A stretch of 64,000 nucleotides of DNA from Lactococcus ileimucosae (GTDB lineage Bacteria; Bacillota; Bacilli; Lactobacillales; Streptococcaceae): the NCBI RefSeq assembly GCF_943193185.1, contig NZ_CALPDE010000015.1, forward strand, positions 1-64,000, in the 5' to 3' direction. Positions 46,111 through 56,430 of the stretch are shown here, one piece after another. The notes beneath the pieces were generated by a model. The model did not search any database, had not been told where the DNA came from, and worked only from the letters and a program-made list of their open reading frames with translations. The position numbers and the translations under genes are program-made. The first letter of the stretch is position 1; each line of letters begins with the position of its first letter.

Positions 46111-46187
46111 GTGCTGTGCTGTGCTGTGCTGTGCTGTGCTGTGCTGTGCTGTGCTGTGCTGTGCTGTGCTGTGCTGTGCTGTGCTGT
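46111..46187. repeat. Pentanucleotide tandem repeat, 15.4 copies
   Basis: GTGCT on the plus strand (AGCAC on the minus) repeated 15 times plus two bases, without interruption. It begins about 4 bases after the copy 3 promoter -10 and ends about 110 bases before its ATG. Perfect arrays of this size are prone to copy-number change. Confidence 0.97.
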
Positions 46188-46190
46188 CTG

Positions 46191-46219
46191 ATTATAGAAC
46201 ATGGCACTTCCCTCATCAA
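46191..46219 (-). promoter_or_regulatory. Copy 3 promoter
   Basis: Minus strand TTGATG (46214-46219), exactly 17 bases, TATAAT (46191-46196). The predicted start point is at the edge of the pentanucleotide array. Confidence 0.75.
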
Positions 46220-46376
46220 GTGTTTTATATGTTAAGTAATACTATTAACATTTATATAACACTATTGTAATGTTTTTCTTATCAAAATCAAAGTGATATA
46301 AGAACAAAGCATGTGCTGGCACTTAAGCAAAAGCCTAGCAGACTGTGAAAGCTACAGTGATTAGCAGTGCATAAAA

Positions 46377-46398
46377 AAAGAGACCTCAGAGTCCCTTT
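46377..46398 (-). terminator. Terminator downstream of ruvA
   Basis: AAAGAGAC / GTCCCTTT stem (one mismatch), 6-base loop, long T-run on the minus strand. The rest of 46220-46501 shows no gene. Confidence 0.7.
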
Positions 46399-46501
46399 GC
46401 TTGCCATGAAATTTCCTAAAGAAGACAGAAGACTCTAATAAGTTCTCAACAGGAAAATCATGTAGCCGTAACTTACTTTAAAACATTATTGATACCACGG
46501 A

Positions 46502-47092
46502 TTATTTCATCATTAATTTCAGCGCAGCTTTGATATACTCTTCACTTGTCAGACCAACTTCTGCTTCGAGCTTCTTCTGAATTTTCTTGAGTTCTGTTGC
46601 TTTATAGCCTAAGGCTTGTAAGGCTTCAATAGCTTCCGTCAGGGCAAGGTTCTCATCTTTGGCTGTCGCCTTTACCATTTCCGCCGAAGCTTTTGCATCA
46701 AACTTACCTGCCAGATCCAGCACCATCTGCATAGCTGTCTTTTTACCAACTCCTGGGAACTTGGTCAAGTATTTGATATCACTGCTGTCAATAGCATGAA
46801 CCAGCCCTGCATTATCATCTGCTGCGATAATGGCTAAGGCTGACTTAGGCCCGATACCTGATACACTAATCAAGCGCAAAAACAGGGATTTTTCTGCCTC
46901 ATCAGTAAAGCCATACAGGCTATGCGCATCTTCACGAATAACTTGGTGCACATAGATTTTCACTTCTTGATTCATCAGATTAGACCAGGCGTAAGGATTG
47001 GCCACATTGATCAAATAACCCACATGCGCAACATCCACTACAATATAGGTCGGCGTGATTTTGACCAGCTGGCCTTGAAAGTATTCATACAT
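46502..47092 (-). CDS. ruvA: Holliday junction DNA helicase subunit RuvA
   Basis: A 196-residue RuvA: N-terminal OB domain ([21 protein letters not shown]), helix-hairpin-helix motifs [12 protein letters not shown] and [12 protein letters not shown], and a C-terminal RuvB-binding domain. It overlaps the upstream glycosyltransferase gene by one base (TAATG). Confidence 0.96.
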   Translation of the reverse strand: MYEYFQGQLVKITPTYIVVDVAHVGYLINVANPYAWSNLMNQEVKIYVHQVIREDAHSLYGFTDEAEKSLFLRLISVSGIGPKSALAIIAADDNAGLVHAIDSSDIKYLTKFPGVGKKTAMQMVLDLAGKFDAKASAEMVKATAKDENLALTEAIEALQALGYKATELKKIQKKLEAEVGLTSEEYIKAALKLMMK

Positions 47093-48054
47093 TAGTCTTC
47101 GTCACTTTCTTTATTGATAAAATCTTGGATGATAAAACGCGGACGCGCTTTTACCTCAAGGAAAATCTTACCGATGTATTCTCCGATAATCCCCAGAGCC
47201 AAAAGCTGAATGCCTCCTAAACCGATAATGGCCACAATGATAGAAGCCCAGCCTGTTGTAGGGAATCCCCCAGCAAAGTGGCGAATCACAACGTAGATGC
47301 CTGCAACAAAAGCCAGCATAAACATCGTCAAACCTGTCCAGAAGATAAAGCGCATAGGTGTTGCAGATGTCGAAGTAATACCATCAATTGCAAAGCTTAT
47401 CATCTTTTTAAGCGGGTACTTGCTTTCACCAGCAAAGCGCTCCCCACGTTTATAATAAACATTGGTTGATTTATATCCCACGAGCGGCACCATACCACGC
47501 AAAAAGAGATTGACCTCACCATACTCAGCCAAACCGTTCAACGCTCGACGACTCATAAGGCGAAAGTCGGCTGAGTTAGGCACTGACTCACTGCCTAACT
47601 TTTTCATTAAACCGTAAAAAGCTAGTGCTGTACGACGTTTAAAGGCTGTATCTGTATCACGATTGTCACGCACACCATAAACAACCTCATAGCCTTTTTC
47701 GTACTCTTCAAGCATAGCGTCAATAGCATCAATATCATCTTGCAGGTCCGCATCCATCGAAATTACGGCATCAGCTAAGTCTTTAACCTGCATCAATCCT
47801 GCTAAAAGCGCATTTTGATGCCCTCTATTTCGCGAAAGATTGATACCACTGAACATCGGATTTGCTGCATGTTTTTCTTGAATTTTTTCCCAAGTTTTAT
47901 CACGCGAGCCATCATTAACATAAACCACCCGACTCTTCTCATCAATTTTTCCGGCTGCTTTTAAAGCCTTATATTTTTCTTCAAGGCGACGAGATGTTTC
48001 ATCAAGCACCAATTCCTCGTTATAACAAGGGACTACCATGTATAAAGTTGTCAT
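47092..48054 (-). CDS. GT2-family polyprenyl-phosphate glycosyltransferase-like protein
   Basis: A 320-residue GtrB/CsbB-type enzyme: [17 protein letters not shown] start, D-A-D-L-Q-D-D metal motif, [10 protein letters not shown] acceptor-side motif, and two C-terminal membrane helices (about residues 235-257 and 268-290) ending [12 protein letters not shown]. These enzymes load a sugar on undecaprenyl phosphate for wall or teichoic acid decoration. It sits between mutL and ruvA, unlike the function of its neighbours. Confidence 0.88.
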   Translation of the reverse strand: MTTLYMVVPCYNEELVLDETSRRLEEKYKALKAAGKIDEKSRVVYVNDGSRDKTWEKIQEKHAANPMFSGINLSRNRGHQNALLAGLMQVKDLADAVISMDADLQDDIDAIDAMLEEYEKGYEVVYGVRDNRDTDTAFKRRTALAFYGLMKKLGSESVPNSADFRLMSRRALNGLAEYGEVNLFLRGMVPLVGYKSTNVYYKRGERFAGESKYPLKKMISFAIDGITSTSATPMRFIFWTGLTMFMLAFVAGIYVVIRHFAGGFPTTGWASIIVAIIGLGGIQLLALGIIGEYIGKIFLEVKARPRFIIQDFINKESDED

Positions 48055-48070
48055 TTTCCTATCCTATTTT

Positions 48071-49969
48071 TTAATTTAAATTTTTCCAACTGGCTGCTTT
48101 GGAGAGATGCCCTTCTTGACGGCGACGGAACATTTTTTCCATGTCCCCACTGTTAAAGTGAACAATCGTTGGACGTCCGTGCGCGCAAGAATAAGGGTTT
48201 TCACAAGTCGCAAGCTCTGCTATCAAGGCACGCGCTGACGTCGCATCCAAAGGATGATTCGCTTTAATGGAGCTCTTGCAAGCGACCATCGTCGCTAACT
48301 CATGACGGTATTTTTTCACGGAAAACTCTTTGGTCAAAAGAATCTCGTCAATCATCTCGTAAACCGTTTCTTCCAAATCACTTTCCTGAAGCCATGTAGG
48401 ATGTTCTCTCAGAATCAACTGGTTCTCTCCATATTCTTCAAGGAATAGACCTGCTTCTTCTAAAACAGCTTTCCGATCTAAAAACATCAAGAAATCATGC
48501 TTTGGCAAGCTAAAGATGTAGGGCGCAAGCAGTATCTGCTGATCCATGCTCACTTCACCAATTTTTTCACGCCAGTATTCATACTTAACACGTTCCTGTG
48601 CGGCGTGTTGGTCAATAATGTAAAGCCCATCCTCAGCCTGACAGAGTAAGTAAGTCGCGTGCAGTTGTGCCAGATATTCTAAGTCCGGAAAGGCCTGTTT
48701 CCTTTCCGATTTTTCTGAATTTTCTGCTGGCCTTTCCTCTTTTGATTCTTCTGGTTCTTCAAAAATTGAACGTTCTGTTACCCTTTCTGTTTCCAGCGGG
48801 GCCATAGGTTCAACTTGAGGTAAGGCACTTTCTTCCCGAACCTGAGGTGTATCAACAAAGAAATCTTGGCGCACTTTATCATAGTAAAGATTGGCTTGCT
48901 TGGTTTCTGTTAATGCCTCTTGCTTATCTTCACGTTTTACAAGACGGGAAGACAGATTTTCTAAAGCATCAGGAATTAACGTTTCCTCCACAAAGACATC
49001 TTGAATAGCTTCTGTAATAAGCTGCATCAGCTCACGTTCTTTAGATAAGCGAACTTCCTGCTTAGTAGGATGGACATTAACATCAGCAAGCTGTGGATCA
49101 ATCTCAATCGACAAAACAACGATTGGGAAGCGACCGACCATTAAACGATTCCCGTAACCCTCAATAATTGCTCGATTCAGCAAAAAGTTCTTAATAAAGC
49201 GCCCGTTTATCATCAAAGTAATATAATTGCGGTTGGCACGTGTAAGCTCTGGTAGACTCACATAACCCGAAATTCTAAAATCCAGGTCTTCCGCCTCAAC
49301 TTTCAGCATCTTCTTCGCCGTGGGCAGACCATAAACACTTGCAATAACTTGGCGTAAGTCACCGTTTCCTGCAGTCTTCATCAGCTCTCGCCCCTCGTTA
49401 ATCAAGGTAAATGAAACCTCAGGGTGAGCCATGCTTTGCCGATTAATCACATCCGTGATGTGGCTGAGTTCGGCTTGCAAGGAGCGAATATATTTCAAAC
49501 GTGCAGGGGTGTTGTAAAAAAGATTTTGGACAGTAATCTTTGTGCCCTCTCGTTTCGCAATATCTTCCAGCGTGTCCACTTTGCCGCCGTGGCTAACCAA
49601 GCGCGTACCAGACTCTTCTCCAGCTACACTCGTTTCTATAGAAAACTCACTGACCGAAGCAATCGAAGGCATGGCTTCTCCGCGAAATCCCAAAGTACGA
49701 ATCTTGAAAAGATCTGCCTTATCTTTTATTTTACTTGTCGCATGACGTTTCAAGGCCTTAGCTACATCCTCTTTTTCAATGCCAGAACCGTTATCAACAA
49801 CCTCTATGAGACGTAAGCCACTCTCTTGAATTTTCACAATGATTCGTGAAGCCCCAGCATCGATTGAGTTTTCCACTAGCTCTTTTACAACGCTAGCAGG
49901 ACGCTCGACAACTTCACCAGCTGCTATTTGATTAGCTAGAGATTCATCAAGTTCGATTATTTTTCCCAC
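48071..49969 (-). CDS. mutL: DNA mismatch repair protein MutL
   Basis: A 632-residue MutL. The GHKL ATPase motifs are [18 protein letters not shown] and T-L-G-F-R-G-E-A. An acidic, Glu-rich linker (about residues 375-435) follows. The C-terminal part has the endonuclease metal motif D-Q-H-A-A-Q-E-R and C-A-H-G-R-P-T, so it is a nicking-type MutL. GTG start after TCAGGAGGTCTGCATAA. Leads mutL-GT-ruvA. Confidence 0.96.
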   Translation of the reverse strand: MGKIIELDESLANQIAAGEVVERPASVVKELVENSIDAGASRIIVKIQESGLRLIEVVDNGSGIEKEDVAKALKRHATSKIKDKADLFKIRTLGFRGEAMPSIASVSEFSIETSVAGEESGTRLVSHGGKVDTLEDIAKREGTKITVQNLFYNTPARLKYIRSLQAELSHITDVINRQSMAHPEVSFTLINEGRELMKTAGNGDLRQVIASVYGLPTAKKMLKVEAEDLDFRISGYVSLPELTRANRNYITLMINGRFIKNFLLNRAIIEGYGNRLMVGRFPIVVLSIEIDPQLADVNVHPTKQEVRLSKERELMQLITEAIQDVFVEETLIPDALENLSSRLVKREDKQEALTETKQANLYYDKVRQDFFVDTPQVREESALPQVEPMAPLETERVTERSIFEEPEESKEERPAENSEKSERKQAFPDLEYLAQLHATYLLCQAEDGLYIIDQHAAQERVKYEYWREKIGEVSMDQQILLAPYIFSLPKHDFLMFLDRKAVLEEAGLFLEEYGENQLILREHPTWLQESDLEETVYEMIDEILLTKEFSVKKYRHELATMVACKSSIKANHPLDATSARALIAELATCENPYSCAHGRPTIVHFNSGDMEKMFRRRQEGHLSKAASWKNLN

Positions 49970-50080
49970 TTATGCAGACCTCCTGACCAAGCAAATACTA
50001 TTTTTTTCATAATCAGTATTATTATAGCACATTTTAAAGGACAAAAGCCCTTGTTTTTTGTCTGTTTGCAACAAAGAAAA

Positions 50081-50105
50081 CCCCTCCGAAGATACACTGG
50101 AGAGG
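50081..50105 (-). terminator. Terminator between the acidic membrane protein gene and mutL
   Basis: CCCCTCC / GGAGAGG stem (one G-T pair) followed by TTTTC on the minus strand, 22 bases after the stop at 50128. Confidence 0.7.
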
Positions 50106-50127
50106 TCTTATTAGATATTTATTTAAA

Positions 50128-50814
50128 TTAATATTGAGATTGATCAATACTGCTGAATATTGCTGCACCAAGCATAATAAAGAAAAGTAGCATAAAGATT
50201 ACGGCTGCAACACCGATAATAAAGGCGACTAAACCTGCACGATTCCAACCGTCCATGATTTTACGAAATTCTTCTTCATCACGGTAACGATTATCTGGAT
50301 TTTGGAGTGCCCAACGCTCACCGTTGATACCAAACACGATAGCCCAAGCAATACCAAAAACCCAACCAATACCTGGCACAATAACAAGTAAGCTCAACAA
50401 CCCCAAGTAAGAACGATTGGCAATACCAAAGAAGACAGGCAGAGCCATCGCTCCCCAGTTCCACTTAGTGTTGATTTTTGATTTCACTTGATTGTCTGCC
50501 AAAAACGGCTCATCTGCATAAGTGCTTTGTGAATCTTGAGGGGGCTCAATACTTGTTCTTTCACTTGTTCCTTCAGCAGCTGTTTCTACTGTTGGAACTT
50601 CTTCCTCCTCTTCTAAAACCGCTTCAACTTGTGATTCTTCTACTGTTTCTTCCTCAACCGTCTCTGGTTCTTCTACTGTTGATAACACGAACTCCTCTTG
50701 CTCAGTTTCTGAGTTTTCTTTCTCACTCCCTTCAGGAGCGACTTCTTCTCCCTTATCTGTCATGGTTTCTGAGGGCTCTGTCGTTTCTAAATCTTTAATT
50801 TCATCTTTTTCCAT
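50128..50814 (-). CDS. Membrane protein with long acidic N-terminal tail
   Basis: A 228-residue protein. Residues 1-110 are extremely Glu-rich and probably disordered. Then T-K-W-N-W-G-A-M-A-L-P-V-F-F-G-I-A-N-R begins a membrane part with three to four helices (about 122-165 and 195-222). The W-N-W-G-A start resembles DUF2628-like bacterial membrane proteins of unknown role. It lies between mutS and mutL. Confidence 0.7.
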   Translation of the reverse strand: MEKDEIKDLETTEPSETMTDKGEEVAPEGSEKENSETEQEEFVLSTVEEPETVEEETVEESQVEAVLEEEEEVPTVETAAEGTSERTSIEPPQDSQSTYADEPFLADNQVKSKINTKWNWGAMALPVFFGIANRSYLGLLSLLVIVPGIGWVFGIAWAIVFGINGERWALQNPDNRYRDEEEFRKIMDGWNRAGLVAFIIGVAAVIFMLLFFIMLGAAIFSSIDQSQY

Positions 50815-50872
50815 ATTCTCTCCTTATTAAATTCAATTCATCCTTGTAATTCTACCATAAAAAAGCAAAATC

Positions 50873-53380
50873 TTACAAATCATCTCTAAGGTCCCACAAA
50901 AAGTTCAGGGCCCCCCGTGCAGTCATATTATCCAAATCTATCTCTTTTAATCTTTCAATAATCTCTTGATGATTATCTTCAACTGGAAAAAGGCTCAACT
51001 GCTCTTTTTCCTCTTCAGAGACTTGACGCACAACTGGTTTATTCTCCAGTTTTTGTAAGATGATGTCTGCACGCTCTAATAGACGAGACGGCAACCCTGC
51101 AATTTTGGCAACATGAATACCATACGACTTATCTGCTGGTCCTTCTGCTATTTTGTGCAAGAAAGTCACATCCCCACCCTTCTCTAAGGTCGCAACGTGG
51201 ACATTCTCTAATCCCTTAAGGCTCCCAGATAAATCTGTTAACTCGTGGTAGTGTGTAGCAAACAGTGTCTTCGCATGAATATTGTCATGAATGTACTCAA
51301 TAATCGCCTGAGCAAGAGCCATTCCATCATAAGTTGCTGTCCCACGTCCAAGCTCATCAAAAACAATCAGGGAATGCGCCGTAGCATGCTGAATCGCATG
51401 ATTGGCCTCCATCATCTCAACCATAAAAGTGGATTCCCCTGAGATTAAATTATCACTTGCCCCGATGCGCGTAAAAATTGCATCAAAAACTGGAAGTTCA
51501 GCCAATTCTGCTGGGACAAAAGAACCTATTTGTGCCATAATCACAATCATTGCAAATTGCCGCATATAGGTTGATTTCCCCGACATGTTTGGTCCTGTAA
51601 TGAGCTGAATAGCCGTTTGCTCAGGGAGTTTGATATCATTGGGAACATATTCTTGTGCACCAAGAACACTCTCAACAACTGGATGACGACCATTAACAAT
51701 ATTCACTCTACGCTCTTGTGTAAAAACTGGACGGACATACTGATATTTTTCCGCAATTGTTGCCAAACTTTGTAGACAGTCAATGCTCGCGATAGCTTTC
51801 GCCACTTTTTGTAAACGTGAAATATATTGTTCTGTTTCTGTACGAACTTGCGCAAAGAGATCATATTCTAAAATGCTTGATTTTTCACGCGCTTCCAACA
51901 TTATTTCTTCAATTTCAGCCAATTCTTTTGAGCCAAAGCGTTCTGAGTTTTTCAGAGTGGCTTTCCGGTAGAAGTATTCTGGAACGCTACCGAGTTGACT
52001 TTGAGTAACATGGAAGTAGTAGCCGTCTTTGCGATTAAAGTCAATACGTAAAGTTGAGATACCTGTTTTTTCTTTTTCTTTAGCCTCAAGTTCTGCTATC
52101 CAAGAAGTCCCATTTGCAAGAGCTTCCCTGTATTTATCCAGCTGTTCATTATAGCCCGTCTTAATCACACCACCTTCGGTAATCACACGCTGTGCAGATT
52201 CATCAATGGCATTGTGTATGAGACTGATGAGCTCGGGGATTTCATCCAGCTGGGAAATCAACGGATCCAGAGCTGGACTCTTCATAGCCAGCAAAACACT
52301 TTTAATTCCTGGAATATTTGACAGAGAGTTTTCTAACTGCAAGTAATCAACTGGGAGAACTTTACCAAAAGAAACACGAGATGCAAGACGTTCTAAGTCA
52401 TACACCCCTTTAAGGGCCTCAATCAAATCCGCACGTTCAAAAAAATTGTCCAAAAAAAGCTGCACAATATCCGCACGTTTTTTGATTTCACTGGAAGAAA
52501 TCAAGGGGCGCTCTAGCCAACTGCGGAGTAAGCGTGTGCCCATGGCCGTCTTAGTCGCATCAAGCAACCAATAAAGCGTCCCATGCTTTTTCCCTTCTCG
52601 TTTATTTGTTGTTAGTTCAAGAGATGACTTTGTCGCAAAATCCATCTGCAGGAAATCTTTTATTTCATAATGCTCAACTTCTTGCAAATGACTCAAATCT
52701 CGTAACTGTGTGCGCTTGACATAAGCCAAGAGCTTAGAAGCGACTTGATTTTCAAGTGCTGAAAGTGACGAATGGATATCCTCAAAGTCAAATTGCTCAG
52801 AAACCATCAGGTTCATTTGCTTCTCAAAGATTTGTCTATCATCCGCCTTTAACGCGTAACCTACCACAATCTCACGCGCTTTAAGCGAGGAAATTTCACT
52901 CAGAGTTGTTGAGAAATCTGAAAGTTGGGTGGCTTTAAATTCCCCTGTTGATAAGTCCATGTAAGCCAGCGCATACTTTTCAGCTGCCTTGTCAAGAGCG
53001 ACTAAAAAATTATTGTCTGTTGTCAAACCGACGTCAACAGCTGTTCCTGGTGTGATAACTTGCGTTACGGCACGCTTAACAATACCTACCGCAGTTTTGG
53101 GATCCTCCACTTGCTCAGCAACAGCAACCTTATGCCCCAGACTGACTAACTGCTCAATATACTGATCTGCTGAGTGATAGGGCACACCAGCCATTGGAAT
53201 AGGATTTTCTGCATTCTTATTCCGCGAAGTGAGAGAAAGTTCTAAAATTTGCGCTGCATTTACCGCATCTTCATAAAAAAGTTCATAAAAATCTCCCATA
53301 CGAAAGAGCAAGAAAGCATCTGGATAATCAGCTTTGATATCAAGATATTGCTGCATTCCTGGTGAAATTTTTTCAGACAT
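50873..53380 (-). CDS. mutS: DNA mismatch repair protein MutS
   Basis: An 835-residue MutS. The mismatch-binding F-x-E motif is in R-M-G-D-F-Y-E-L-F near residue 33, Walker A is G-P-N-M-S-G-K-S-T, Walker B D-E-L-G-R-G-T, and the dimer helix-turn-helix follows. The C-terminal end has S-L-F-P-V-E, a beta-clamp-binding-like motif. Preceded by AAAGGAAAGAAG. Confidence 0.97.
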   Translation of the reverse strand: MSEKISPGMQQYLDIKADYPDAFLLFRMGDFYELFYEDAVNAAQILELSLTSRNKNAENPIPMAGVPYHSADQYIEQLVSLGHKVAVAEQVEDPKTAVGIVKRAVTQVITPGTAVDVGLTTDNNFLVALDKAAEKYALAYMDLSTGEFKATQLSDFSTTLSEISSLKAREIVVGYALKADDRQIFEKQMNLMVSEQFDFEDIHSSLSALENQVASKLLAYVKRTQLRDLSHLQEVEHYEIKDFLQMDFATKSSLELTTNKREGKKHGTLYWLLDATKTAMGTRLLRSWLERPLISSSEIKKRADIVQLFLDNFFERADLIEALKGVYDLERLASRVSFGKVLPVDYLQLENSLSNIPGIKSVLLAMKSPALDPLISQLDEIPELISLIHNAIDESAQRVITEGGVIKTGYNEQLDKYREALANGTSWIAELEAKEKEKTGISTLRIDFNRKDGYYFHVTQSQLGSVPEYFYRKATLKNSERFGSKELAEIEEIMLEAREKSSILEYDLFAQVRTETEQYISRLQKVAKAIASIDCLQSLATIAEKYQYVRPVFTQERRVNIVNGRHPVVESVLGAQEYVPNDIKLPEQTAIQLITGPNMSGKSTYMRQFAMIVIMAQIGSFVPAELAELPVFDAIFTRIGASDNLISGESTFMVEMMEANHAIQHATAHSLIVFDELGRGTATYDGMALAQAIIEYIHDNIHAKTLFATHYHELTDLSGSLKGLENVHVATLEKGGDVTFLHKIAEGPADKSYGIHVAKIAGLPSRLLERADIILQKLENKPVVRQVSEEEKEQLSLFPVEDNHQEIIERLKEIDLDNMTARGALNFLWDLRDDL

Positions 53381-53483
53381 GTTATTCTTCTTTCCTTTGA
53401 AAATTCTTTATTTCTATTATAACATACGGATTAATCGCAAAGCTAAAACAAAAAAAGGCACTAAAGACCTTTATTTTAAACAT

Positions 53484-53825
53484 TCATCTTTCCAAAAACT
53501 CATTGACTTTTCTTTCTATTTCTCCTGTAACATATTGCAAAAGGGCATCAACAGGCTGCATTTTTAGGAGGTAATCTTCCACCAATGGCTCATTTTTCAA
53601 AGCCTCATGTATGTTTTGTGCCGCACTCGAAGTTTCTCTAAAGGCCTGTTTTTTACCTATTTTTTGATAGAGAACAGCTTCTTTCTGCAACTCTTTCATT
53701 TTCTTTTGCTGCTCAAAAAGTCCCTTTTCTGCCTGTAGGGCTATTTCAGCTTTTTGAAAGCTCTTTACATAATCTAAGTCAAGAATTTGAGCTATCAATT
53801 TTTCTTTGCTTGCTTTATAGGGCAT
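53484..53825 (-). CDS. YlbF/YmcA (RicF-like) family protein
   Basis: A 113-residue helical protein starting [17 protein letters not shown]. It matches the YlbF/YmcA (DUF964) family, whose Bacillus members form the Y-complex that helps RNase Y mature mRNAs. The start overlaps the argR stop by 11 bases, so it is coupled to argR. A longer in-frame reading would run inside argR. Confidence 0.8.
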   Translation of the reverse strand: MPYKASKEKLIAQILDLDYVKSFQKAEIALQAEKGLFEQQKKMKELQKEAVLYQKIGKKQAFRETSSAAQNIHEALKNEPLVEDYLLKMQPVDALLQYVTGEIERKVNEFLER

Positions 53826-54261
53826 CTTCAATCTCCAAAGCCAAATCGCGCGCTGCCTGTTCATCTTTACAGATTAAAAGTAAGGTATCTGCACCGGCTA
53901 AGGTTCCTAAAATCTCAGGTCGCTTTTCATCATCAAAAGCATTAGCCAAAAGATCTGCCTCACCTAAGTGCGTGTGTACAACCACGTTAACACTGGCAAA
54001 AGAAACCTTTAAAACAAAATTGCTAAAATATTGTTGCAATAGGGATTGTGAAGGTGAATTGAGTTCTGTTAAAAAAACGTAAAAACTCTTCCCCTCCTCA
54101 CGCTTTTTTATGATATGTAATTCACGAATGTCACGCGATAAGCTTGCCTGAGTGATCTTTACCCCTTTTGACTCCAAAACACTTTGCAACTCTTCTTGTG
54201 TCGCAATCTGATTTTCAGAGATAATCTGTTTAATTAAGTCTAATCGTTCTTCTCTTTTCAT
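53815..54261 (-). CDS. argR: Arginine repressor ArgR
   Basis: A 148-residue ArgR: N-terminal winged helix ([19 protein letters not shown]) and C-terminal hexamerisation/arginine-binding domain with [16 protein letters not shown] ends six bases before the ATG, so the mRNA is probably leaderless. ARG-box-like sites lie between argR and the divergent argS. Confidence 0.93.
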   Translation of the reverse strand: MKREERLDLIKQIISENQIATQEELQSVLESKGVKITQASLSRDIRELHIIKKREEGKSFYVFLTELNSPSQSLLQQYFSNFVLKVSFASVNVVVHTHLGEADLLANAFDDEKRPEILGTLAGADTLLLICKDEQAARDLALEIEDAL

Positions 54262-54267
54262 GCACCT

Positions 54268-54276
54268 ATTATAGCA
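54268..54276 (-). promoter_or_regulatory. Extended -10 of argR, leaderless start predicted
   Basis: TGC-TATAAT, six bases (AGGTGC), ATG. AGGTG could also be read as a weak ribosome binding site but is too close to the ATG. Confidence 0.55.
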
Positions 54277-54371
54277 TAAAAATACTCAACAAAATATCAG
54301 AAGAAGAACCTAAATATCAGCCTTATCCGCTTTTCTTTATTTCTCGCTCTCAACAAACTGCATAAAAATAC
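54273..54371. promoter_or_regulatory. Two ARG-box-like sites in the argR-argS intergenic region
   Basis: TGCATAAAAATACA (54358-54371) matches TGNAT-WWWW-ATNCA exactly. AGCATAAAAATACT (54273-54286) is a weaker copy overlapping the argR promoter. They are 85 bases apart, about eight helical turns, compatible with one ArgR hexamer bridging both. Confidence 0.55.
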
Positions 54372-54535
54372 ACAAAGTCGAAATTATTCTTTTTAATATC
54401 CGCAAAAATTCATGGTTTTTCTAAAAATCATGCATGAAATCAAAAAAGCACTTTATCCTGTAAATTCTTTGACTCCTTCAACTTACATCCCTTAAAAAAC
54501 ACCACCTTAAGCACTATACATTTTTATTTCTATTA

Positions 54536-54544
54536 TGGTATAAT
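54536..54544 (+). promoter_or_regulatory. Extended -10 of argS, leaderless start predicted
   Basis: TGG-TATAAT, six bases (TATTCT), ATG. No Shine-Dalgarno sequence. Confidence 0.6.
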
Positions 54545-54550
54545 TATTCT

Positions 54551-56239
54551 ATGAATGAAAAACTATTAGCAGCAAAATCTTTGTTTACTGCACTTGACGG
54601 TGCGCTTGAACTCGAACAAATCGAAAATTTGCTTGAAAAACCAAAATCATCAGAAATGGGAGATATCGCATTCCCAGCTTTCAGTTTGGCAAAGTCCATG
54701 CGTAAAGCTCCACAAGTTATTGCTGGTGAAATCGCTGAGAACGTTGATGCTACTGGATTTGATAAAGTAGTTGCTACTGGTCCTTATGTGAACTTCTTCC
54801 TTGACAAAAAAGCTGTTGCTACAGCGGTCATCAATGAAGTCATTACTGAAAAAGAAGGCTATGGTGACCAAAATATCGGGCACGGTGCTAATGTTCCTAT
54901 TGATATGTCCGCTCCAAATATCGCAAAACCTTTCTCTATTGGGCACTTGCGTTCAACAGTCATCGGGGATTCACTTTCAAAAATTTACGAAAAGATTGGT
55001 TACAACACCATCAAGATTAATCACTTGGGGGACTGGGGAAAACAATTTGGTCTCCTCATCACAGCCTATAAAAAATATGGTGACGAAGCGACAATTACCG
55101 CAAATCCTATTGACGAACTATTGAAACTCTATGTCCAAATCAACGCTGAAGCAAAAGAAGACCCTTCTGTTGACGAAGAAGGTCGTGCTTGGTTCCTTAA
55201 GATGGAACAGGATGACGAAGAAGCACTCCGCATCTGGAAATGGTTCTCTGATGTCAGCTTGATCGAGTTTAACCGTATTTATGGTAAATTAGGCATTGAT
55301 TTTGACCACTTTACAGGCGAATCTTTCTACTCTGACAAGATGGACGCTGTGGTTGAAGACCTAGAGTCCAAAGGGCTTATGTATGAGTCTAAGGGAGCCA
55401 TGGTAGTTGACCTTGAAAAATACAATCTTAATCCAGCTTTGATTAAGAAAACTGATGGGGCAACGCTGTATATCACACGTGACTTGGCAACTGCAATGTA
55501 TCGTAAAGCAACATTCGACTTTGTAAAATCACTTTATGTCGTTGGTGGCGAACAGCAGAACCACTTCAAGCAGTTGAAGGCAGTACTCAAAGAAGCTGGT
55601 TATGACTGGTCTGACGACATGACCCACGTTTCTTTCGGTATGGTTACCCAAGGCGGAAAAAAATTCTCAACACGTAAGGGGCATGTGGTTAAACTCGAAA
55701 CAGCTCTTGACGAAGCCGTTGAACGCGCACTCAAACAAATCAATGATAAAAATCCTGATTTGCCAAACAAAGAGCAGGTTGCACAACAAGTTGGAGTTGG
55801 GGCTGTGAAGTTCTACGACTTGAAAGCTGACCGTAACAATGGCTATGACTTTAATCTTGAAGACATGGTTTCATTTGAAGGTGAAACAGGTCCTTATGTT
55901 CAATATGCCTATGCACGTATCTGCTCAATCCTGCGTAAAGCCAACTATGTTCCAAGCCAAGTAAATATTGAAGACATTCCTACTGAAGCTTGGGAAATCG
56001 TTAAATTACTCCAAGACTTTGGTAACGTTGTTAAACGTGCAGCTGACAAATACGAGCCTTCCATTATCGCGAAATACTCTATCTCATTGGCGCAAGCCTT
56101 CAATAAATACTATGCCCATGTACGTATTCTTGAGGAAAACGAAGGTCTTCAAGCACGTTTAGCACTTGCTAGCGCCACTGCTATTGTCTTAAAAGAAGCC
56201 TTGCGTCTACTTGGTGTTGAAGCTCCGGAGGAGATGTAA
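54551..56239 (+). CDS. argS: Arginyl-tRNA synthetase
   Basis: A 562-residue class I enzyme charging tRNA-Arg. Visible: N-terminal Add-1 domain, the HIGH-type motif [15 protein letters not shown] with Ser in the first position as in relatives, and a C-terminal helical anticodon-binding DALR domain ending [13 protein letters not shown]. Divergent from argR and probably regulated by arginine. Predicted leaderless. Confidence 0.97.
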   Translation: MNEKLLAAKSLFTALDGALELEQIENLLEKPKSSEMGDIAFPAFSLAKSMRKAPQVIAGEIAENVDATGFDKVVATGPYVNFFLDKKAVATAVINEVITEKEGYGDQNIGHGANVPIDMSAPNIAKPFSIGHLRSTVIGDSLSKIYEKIGYNTIKINHLGDWGKQFGLLITAYKKYGDEATITANPIDELLKLYVQINAEAKEDPSVDEEGRAWFLKMEQDDEEALRIWKWFSDVSLIEFNRIYGKLGIDFDHFTGESFYSDKMDAVVEDLESKGLMYESKGAMVVDLEKYNLNPALIKKTDGATLYITRDLATAMYRKATFDFVKSLYVVGGEQQNHFKQLKAVLKEAGYDWSDDMTHVSFGMVTQGGKKFSTRKGHVVKLETALDEAVERALKQINDKNPDLPNKEQVAQQVGVGAVKFYDLKADRNNGYDFNLEDMVSFEGETGPYVQYAYARICSILRKANYVPSQVNIEDIPTEAWEIVKLLQDFGNVVKRAADKYEPSIIAKYSISLAQAFNKYYAHVRILEENEGLQARLALASATAIVLKEALRLLGVEAPEEM

Positions 56240-56272
56240 GATTTAAAACTTTCAAAGTTACAAAATAATTTT

Positions 56273-56316
56273 AAAAATGAGCTGAGGATAGCGTCAAAAT
56301 CTTTTGGCTCATTTTT
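56273..56316 (+). terminator. argS terminator
   Basis: AAAAATGAGC / GCTCATTTTT perfect 10-bp stem with a 24-base loop, 34 bases after the stop. Confidence 0.7.
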
Positions 56317-56430
56317 CGTGTGTATTTTATCATTGATAATGTAAAAATATTTAGCCGGTTTTTTCTTTTTTGATAAAATCAAGCTGGGATTTTTCATAAA
56401 CACTCAAAAAATAATAAACACAAGGAAGTA

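Noticed and set aside
46111-46187. CRISPR array
   Set aside because: The units are 5 bases with no spacers, and no cas genes are in the window.
46025-46219. Minus-strand open frame with S-T-A-Q-H repeats as a real leader protein
   Set aside because: It arises from translating a pentanucleotide array, which gives a 5-residue period in any open frame. Its ATG lies inside the -35 region of the promoter and no ribosome binding site is present.
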